From the NCBI GenBank assembly GCA_900545885.1, contig URAF01000006.1, positions 1 to 64,000 of the forward strand: a DNA stretch of 64,000 nucleotides. The letters are read 5' to 3'. The position numbers and the translations under genes are program-made. Positions within the stretch are counted from its first letter, which is position 1. Every line of letters begins with the position of its first letter. Below are positions 60,610 through 64,000 of this stretch, piece by piece. Under the pieces are notes generated by a model. The model made no database searches, had not been told where the DNA came from, and saw only the letters and a list, made by a program, of their open reading frames with translations. This DNA comes from an uncultured Eubacteriales bacterium (GTDB lineage: Bacteria > Bacillota > Clostridia > Christensenellales > CAG-917).

Positions 60610-62004
60610 ATGAAAATTTACAATACACTTACGCGCAAAAAAGAAGACTTCGTGCCCATTGACGGAAACAAAGTGCGCATGTACGCCTGCGGAATTACTG
60701 TATCGGGCGACGCCCATATCGGACATGCGTACCAGGCGTTGATTTACGATATAATCAGAAAATATCTGCAAAAGAAAGGTTACGACGTGACCTACGCCCG
60801 CAACTACACCGACGTTGACGACAAAATCATCGCGCGTTCTCACGAAACGGGTATCCCCGCCGACAAGTACGCAGAAATGATGATTGAAAAAATCGACAAG
60901 GAAATGCGCGCGTTGCAGGTTGACGACCCCGATATCTGGCTTAAAGCCACTTGCACAATGGACGGGATTATCGGGTTTATCTCCCGCCTTATCGAGAAAG
61001 GACACGCCTACCCCACCCCCGAAGGTGACGTTTATTTCGCCGTCGACAGCTTCCCCGGTTACGGCAAACTGTCGGGCAGAAACCTCGACGACGCCCGCGA
61101 AGGCGTGAGAATAGAAAACGAGGAAAACAAACGCAATCCCCTCGACTTCGCGCTTTGGAAATCCGCAAAAGAAGGCGAACCCTTCTGGCAATCCCCCTGG
61201 GGCAACGGCAGACCCGGTTGGCACATCGAATGCTCCGCAATGAATATGCAGGCGTTCGGCGAACAGATTGACATACACGGCGGCGGGCGCGACCTCATCT
61301 TCCCTCACCACGAGAACGAAATCGCGCAGACCGAAGCGCTCACGGGCAAACGTTTTGCAAAATACTGGATACACAACGGGCTCATCAAAGTCAACGGACA
61401 GAAAATGAGTAAGTCTTTGGGCAACAGCCTTCTGCTTGCCGACCTTCTCGCGAAATATTCGCCCGAAACAGTCAAATTCGCCCTCTTGCAAACCAACTAC
61501 CGCGGCGATATCAACGTAACCGACAATCTTTTTCCCGACGCGGAAAAGCACCTCTGCTCTTTCTACAAGGTTCTTGCCGACGCACGCGCGAAAGGCGTTA
61601 AAGCCGACGGCACCTACCCCGCAATCGACGCGGCGTTCGACGCGGCAATGGATGACGACTTCAACACCGCAAAAGCGCTTGCAGACCTCTTCGGTTACTT
61701 CAAAACAGCTGCGGCAAAACTCCGCGCAAACGACCTCGACGGCGCAAACGCAATTCTCGGACAGGTTGTAAAAACATATTCCCTGCTCGGTCTCTTCCGC
61801 TCCGAACCCGCCGAGTTTATCGCAAATTGCGAAAAGAAAACCGCAGGCGCAGTTTCGCAGGAAGTCCTCGACCTCGTCGCAAAACGTGCGGAAGCAAAGG
61901 CCGCAAAAGACTGGGCAAAAGCCGACGCGATACGCGCGGAAATCACCGCTCTCGGCTACTCCGTAAAGGATACCAAAGAGGGCGCGGTTGTCGAAAAACT
62001 CTGA
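60610..62004 (+). CDS. cysS: Cysteinyl-tRNA synthetase
   Basis: CysS charges tRNA-Cys. The 464-residue class I synthetase has the zinc cysteine C27, HIGH at 36-39 (GDAHIGHAYQ), WHIECSAMNMQAFG, HHENEIAQTEA and the KMSKSLGN loop. Length and order are normal. The start lies 3 bases after cysE, so they form one operon. I saw no T-box leader in front of cysE or cysS. Confidence 0.97.
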   Translation: MKIYNTLTRKKEDFVPIDGNKVRMYACGITVSGDAHIGHAYQALIYDIIRKYLQKKGYDVTYARNYTDVDDKIIARSHETGIPADKYAEMMIEKIDKEMRALQVDDPDIWLKATCTMDGIIGFISRLIEKGHAYPTPEGDVYFAVDSFPGYGKLSGRNLDDAREGVRIENEENKRNPLDFALWKSAKEGEPFWQSPWGNGRPGWHIECSAMNMQAFGEQIDIHGGGRDLIFPHHENEIAQTEALTGKRFAKYWIHNGLIKVNGQKMSKSLGNSLLLADLLAKYSPETVKFALLQTNYRGDINVTDNLFPDAEKHLCSFYKVLADARAKGVKADGTYPAIDAAFDAAMDDDFNTAKALADLFGYFKTAAAKLRANDLDGANAILGQVVKTYSLLGLFRSEPAEFIANCEKKTAGAVSQEVLDLVAKRAEAKAAKDWAKADAIRAEITALGYSVKDTKEGAVVEKL

Positions 62005-62081
62005 TTTGTGACCGCGAAAATCAACCGCGCGACAACCGACAGCAACTCGACGGTTTTGCGCACAAATTGAATTTTAACATC

Positions 62082-62110
62082 AAAAAGCGACAAATAAAGT
62101 CGCTTTTTTT
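62082..62110 (+). terminator. Terminator of the ftsH-cysE-cysS region
   Basis: AAAAAGCGAC and GTCGCTTTTT arms around AAATAAA, with seven T in all. Confidence 0.85.
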
Positions 62111-62208
62111 GTTTGTTTTTCGACCGTTTTCGCAACGGTTTATAAGAGTGTTTTTCTTTTCAGAAAGCCAATCCGAAGTGTGCTTTAACCTTTTGCGCAT
62201 ACACGCGT

Positions 62209-62237
62209 TTGCACTTGCGCTCGCGATATGTTATAGT
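62209..62237 (+). promoter_or_regulatory. Promoter of the CvpA-like gene
   Basis: TTGCAC, a 17-base spacer, then TATAGT, about 42 bases before ATG 62280. Confidence 0.5.
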
Positions 62238-62279
62238 ATATTATGATTAAAAATATACTCCTTTGGAGATGTTTGTTGT

Positions 62280-63023
62280 ATGATAAGCAATCTTATTGCA
62301 TCGACATATTGGTACGCCGACGTTGCGGTCGCGTGTTTTCTCGCGCTCTTTATCATCGGCGGTATTTTCAAGGGCTTTGCCAAATCGACAAAAGGATTTT
62401 TCGTGTTCGTGTTCGTCGCGTGTTTTTCCGTTCTGCTCATGGGACTGACACACGACGCGGTTATGAAATCCGAACTCGGCACGTCCATAAACGATAAAAT
62501 CTACGCTGCTTCCGACGGGTGGGGCGTTGCATTCAACACGCCCGTTTACTTCGACGAAGCGGGTGAACCTTACGTGATTATCGAGGACAACGAAGTCAAA
62601 CTCGACGCTGGCGAATTCGGCGCAAAAGGCGCGATTGCAAATTTCTTTGCCAAGAATTTCGTCACCGAAGAAGGACAGAGTGTGGCAAAAGCCGCCGCGG
62701 ACAGCATTACAAGTCTTTGCGTGTCAGTAATTATGTTCTTTGTGTTCGTGCTTGCGTTCACCTTGCTTTTCGCATTGATACGCATATTCGTCAAACCGCT
62801 TGCCGACACGGTTGTTCCCGGGCTCAAAGTGCTCGACAAAGCCCTCGGCGCCGTTTTCAGTCTGCTTGTCGGACTGGTGTTCGTCTGGATTGTGTTTGCC
62901 ATTTTCGCATCTCTCGGCGACAAAGTGGCTGTCGTCAACGAATACCTGTCCAACTCTTCGTTTGCGGGACTGCTCTACAACAACAATCCCGTAACGTCCG
63001 TCTTTGCGTCCATTTTCGGTTGA
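62280..63023 (+). CDS. CvpA-like membrane protein
   Basis: This 247-residue protein has four likely membrane helices: about 13-31 and 37-57, then 145-170 and 190-212 after an ~80-residue polar loop. The segment LKVLDKALGAVFSLLVGLVF and its position recall the colicin V production (CvpA) family, whose members affect envelope homeostasis and, in Gram-positives, peptidoglycan-related processes. The polar loop, with EAGEPYVIIEDNEVKLDAGE, is larger than in CvpA. GGAG lies 15 bases upstream, rather far from the start. It is cotranscribed with the next gene 18 bases downstream. Confidence 0.68.
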   Translation: MISNLIASTYWYADVAVACFLALFIIGGIFKGFAKSTKGFFVFVFVACFSVLLMGLTHDAVMKSELGTSINDKIYAASDGWGVAFNTPVYFDEAGEPYVIIEDNEVKLDAGEFGAKGAIANFFAKNFVTEEGQSVAKAAADSITSLCVSVIMFFVFVLAFTLLFALIRIFVKPLADTVVPGLKVLDKALGAVFSLLVGLVFVWIVFAIFASLGDKVAVVNEYLSNSSFAGLLYNNNPVTSVFASIFG

Positions 63024-63041
63024 TTTCCAAGGAGGTTTAAC

Positions 63042-64000
63042 GTGAAAGTTCTCAATTTCATTTTCGGTATGATTGTCGGAATGGTCTTGCTCGTCGTGGC
63101 GATTTGCGGCGCTATTTTCGCCGCAGGGTCTCTCGTCAACGTCGGACAACTCGAAAATACTCTCGGCACCGACATTTTCGACGACTCCTCGGAAGTCAAC
63201 GACAAAACACTGTTGCAACTTGCTTCTGACCTCATCAAGGATTTGCAGGATAAACAGAATCTTACAATCAACAAACTCCGCACAAAGTACGGACTCAAAA
63301 TTCCCACGGAAATAAGCGGTATAGATATTTCCGTTCTCTTCGACCTGCCCATTACGGAAGTCCCCGACAACCTCGGCGAAGTCGTCAACAATATGACGCT
63401 CCGCGACGTCGGTGAATTCCTCAAAATGGACTTCGAAAACGACTACAACATTCCCGTACTTAAAGAAAACCTCGACAACAAAGTCAACGTTGCGCTCGAC
63501 AACGTTCTCAATTCCATAGACGACGACAAGCTGACCATCGCTTCAATCGAAAGCAACTTCGGCATTTCGCTCGGCTCCAACGCAATTCTCAACAAGGTGT
63601 ATTACACTCCTCTGTCGCAATTCGGTTCCGTCATAGACCTGCTGACAGTCAACGACCTTATGTCGCTTGACAGCAATCTGTTCGTTCGCTCCGACGGCAC
63701 AACCGTCTATGTAAACACCGACGAGTACGTCGAAATTTCGGCAAGCGAACTTGCCGACCCCGACCGCGCGCCAGCCGACGGTGCGGAAACGTTTATCGCA
63801 GGCGTTTCGGCAGACGGAACGGTAATTCGTCGCGAACTCTGTTTCGTGGCGACCGATGACGGATATGTCGCGGACAATTCCTGCTATTTTGCAGACTTCG
63901 ACGCTTCGGCAAACAAAAAGACTTTCTACCGTCACGTCGTTCGCAAGCCCTTCTCTGCCGACACCACCTACCCAGATGGTACCGTTCTTTCCGTAGCGTC
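63042..64000 (+). CDS. Membrane-anchored protein of unknown function, 3' end beyond window
   Basis: A frame opens at GTG 63042 behind a strong AAGGAGGT and stays open to the window edge (319 full codons). The protein begins MKVLNFIFGMIVGMVLLVVA, a signal anchor to about residue 30. A large outer region rich in Asp, Asn and Leu follows (for example DISVLFDLPITEVPDNLGEV, NNMTLRDVGEFLKMDFENDY). I do not recognise it. Codon use matches the neighbours. It is coupled to the CvpA-like gene, so an envelope role is plausible. Confidence 0.75.
   Translation, partial: MKVLNFIFGMIVGMVLLVVAICGAIFAAGSLVNVGQLENTLGTDIFDDSSEVNDKTLLQLASDLIKDLQDKQNLTINKLRTKYGLKIPTEISGIDISVLFDLPITEVPDNLGEVVNNMTLRDVGEFLKMDFENDYNIPVLKENLDNKVNVALDNVLNSIDDDKLTIASIESNFGISLGSNAILNKVYYTPLSQFGSVIDLLTVNDLMSLDSNLFVRSDGTTVYVNTDEYVEISASELADPDRAPADGAETFIAGVSADGTVIRRELCFVATDDGYVADNSCYFADFDASANKKTFYRHVVRKPFSADTTYPDGTVLSVA

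Overview
The window looks like chromosomal DNA of an anaerobic, endospore-forming member of the Bacillota, most likely the class Clostridia. The evidence is a class III (oxygen-sensitive) ribonucleotide reductase with its radical-SAM activase, a three-gene GerA/GerB/GerC germinant-receptor operon, a YyaC-type sporulation gene, several lipobox lipoproteins, strong AGGAGG-type ribosome binding sites and TTGACA/TATAAT promoters. Gene density is high. There is one tRNA, and I see no rRNA, no transposase and no CRISPR array.

Layout. 1-250: the start of a small membrane protein gene running off the left edge. 540-5110: nrdD, a thioredoxin-reductase-like gene and nrdG behind one NrdR-box-like site and a consensus promoter; NrdD carries its own C-terminal glutaredoxin domain. 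5206-19383: a 14-kb block of twelve minus-strand genes that is clearly a sugar or glycoside catabolic locus: RpiB-like isomerase, iron alcohol dehydrogenase, ROK repressor, FucI-like isomerase, DUF4867-like protein, DMT transporter, GH31 glycosidase of the YihQ clade, GPH symporter, carboxylesterase, and two Gfo/Idh/MocA dehydrogenases flanking a sugar-isomerase TIM barrel. It starts at a strong promoter overlapped by a 21-bp palindrome. 19648-25942: two ECF-type sigma factors with membrane anti-sigma partners and two paralogous lipoproteins; four of these genes share one unusual promoter element. 26213-27778: a lone FGGY sugar kinase. 27992-37943: a complete UMP-synthesis operon, pyrC-carA-carB-pyrK-pyrD-pyrF-pyrE-pyrB, read on the minus strand. 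38282-42955: a three-gene operon of one lipoprotein and two large paralogous membrane proteins of unknown function. 43432-44778: glutamate dehydrogenase. 45002-47168: purC-purF behind a terminator-like hairpin. 47586-48332: a GtrA-like membrane protein. 48524-52497: the germinant receptor. 52736-57510: a small ORF, a hydrolase-like protein without its catalytic serine, signal peptidase I, an FAD oxidoreductase and yyaC. 57718-62004: ftsH, cysE and cysS. 62280-64000: a CvpA-like protein and the start of an uncharacterised membrane-anchored protein.

How the parts fit. NrdD-Grx, the TrxB-like flavoprotein and NrdG plausibly form a self-contained anaerobic dNTP module, with the flavoprotein re-reducing the fused glutaredoxin domain; the flavoprotein lacks the usual NADPH motif, so its electron donor may be ferredoxin. 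In the sugar locus the esterase, GH31 enzyme and symporter would release and import a decorated glycoside. The Gfo/Idh pair, the isomerases and the alcohol dehydrogenase would process it, and the ROK protein is the probable repressor. Its enzymes carry telling substitutions: the GH31 enzyme has lost half of the sulfonate clamp of sulfoquinovosidases, and the RpiB-like enzyme has lost both ring-opening histidines. This points to an unusual substrate, possibly an acyclic C4 intermediate. The most novel-looking signal is the ECF region, where TTGRCAAA-N11-RATTGTTMTATWWT recurs before a sigma gene, an anti-sigma gene and both lipoprotein genes.

All assignments come from reading the sequence and from remembered family features; no database search was run.
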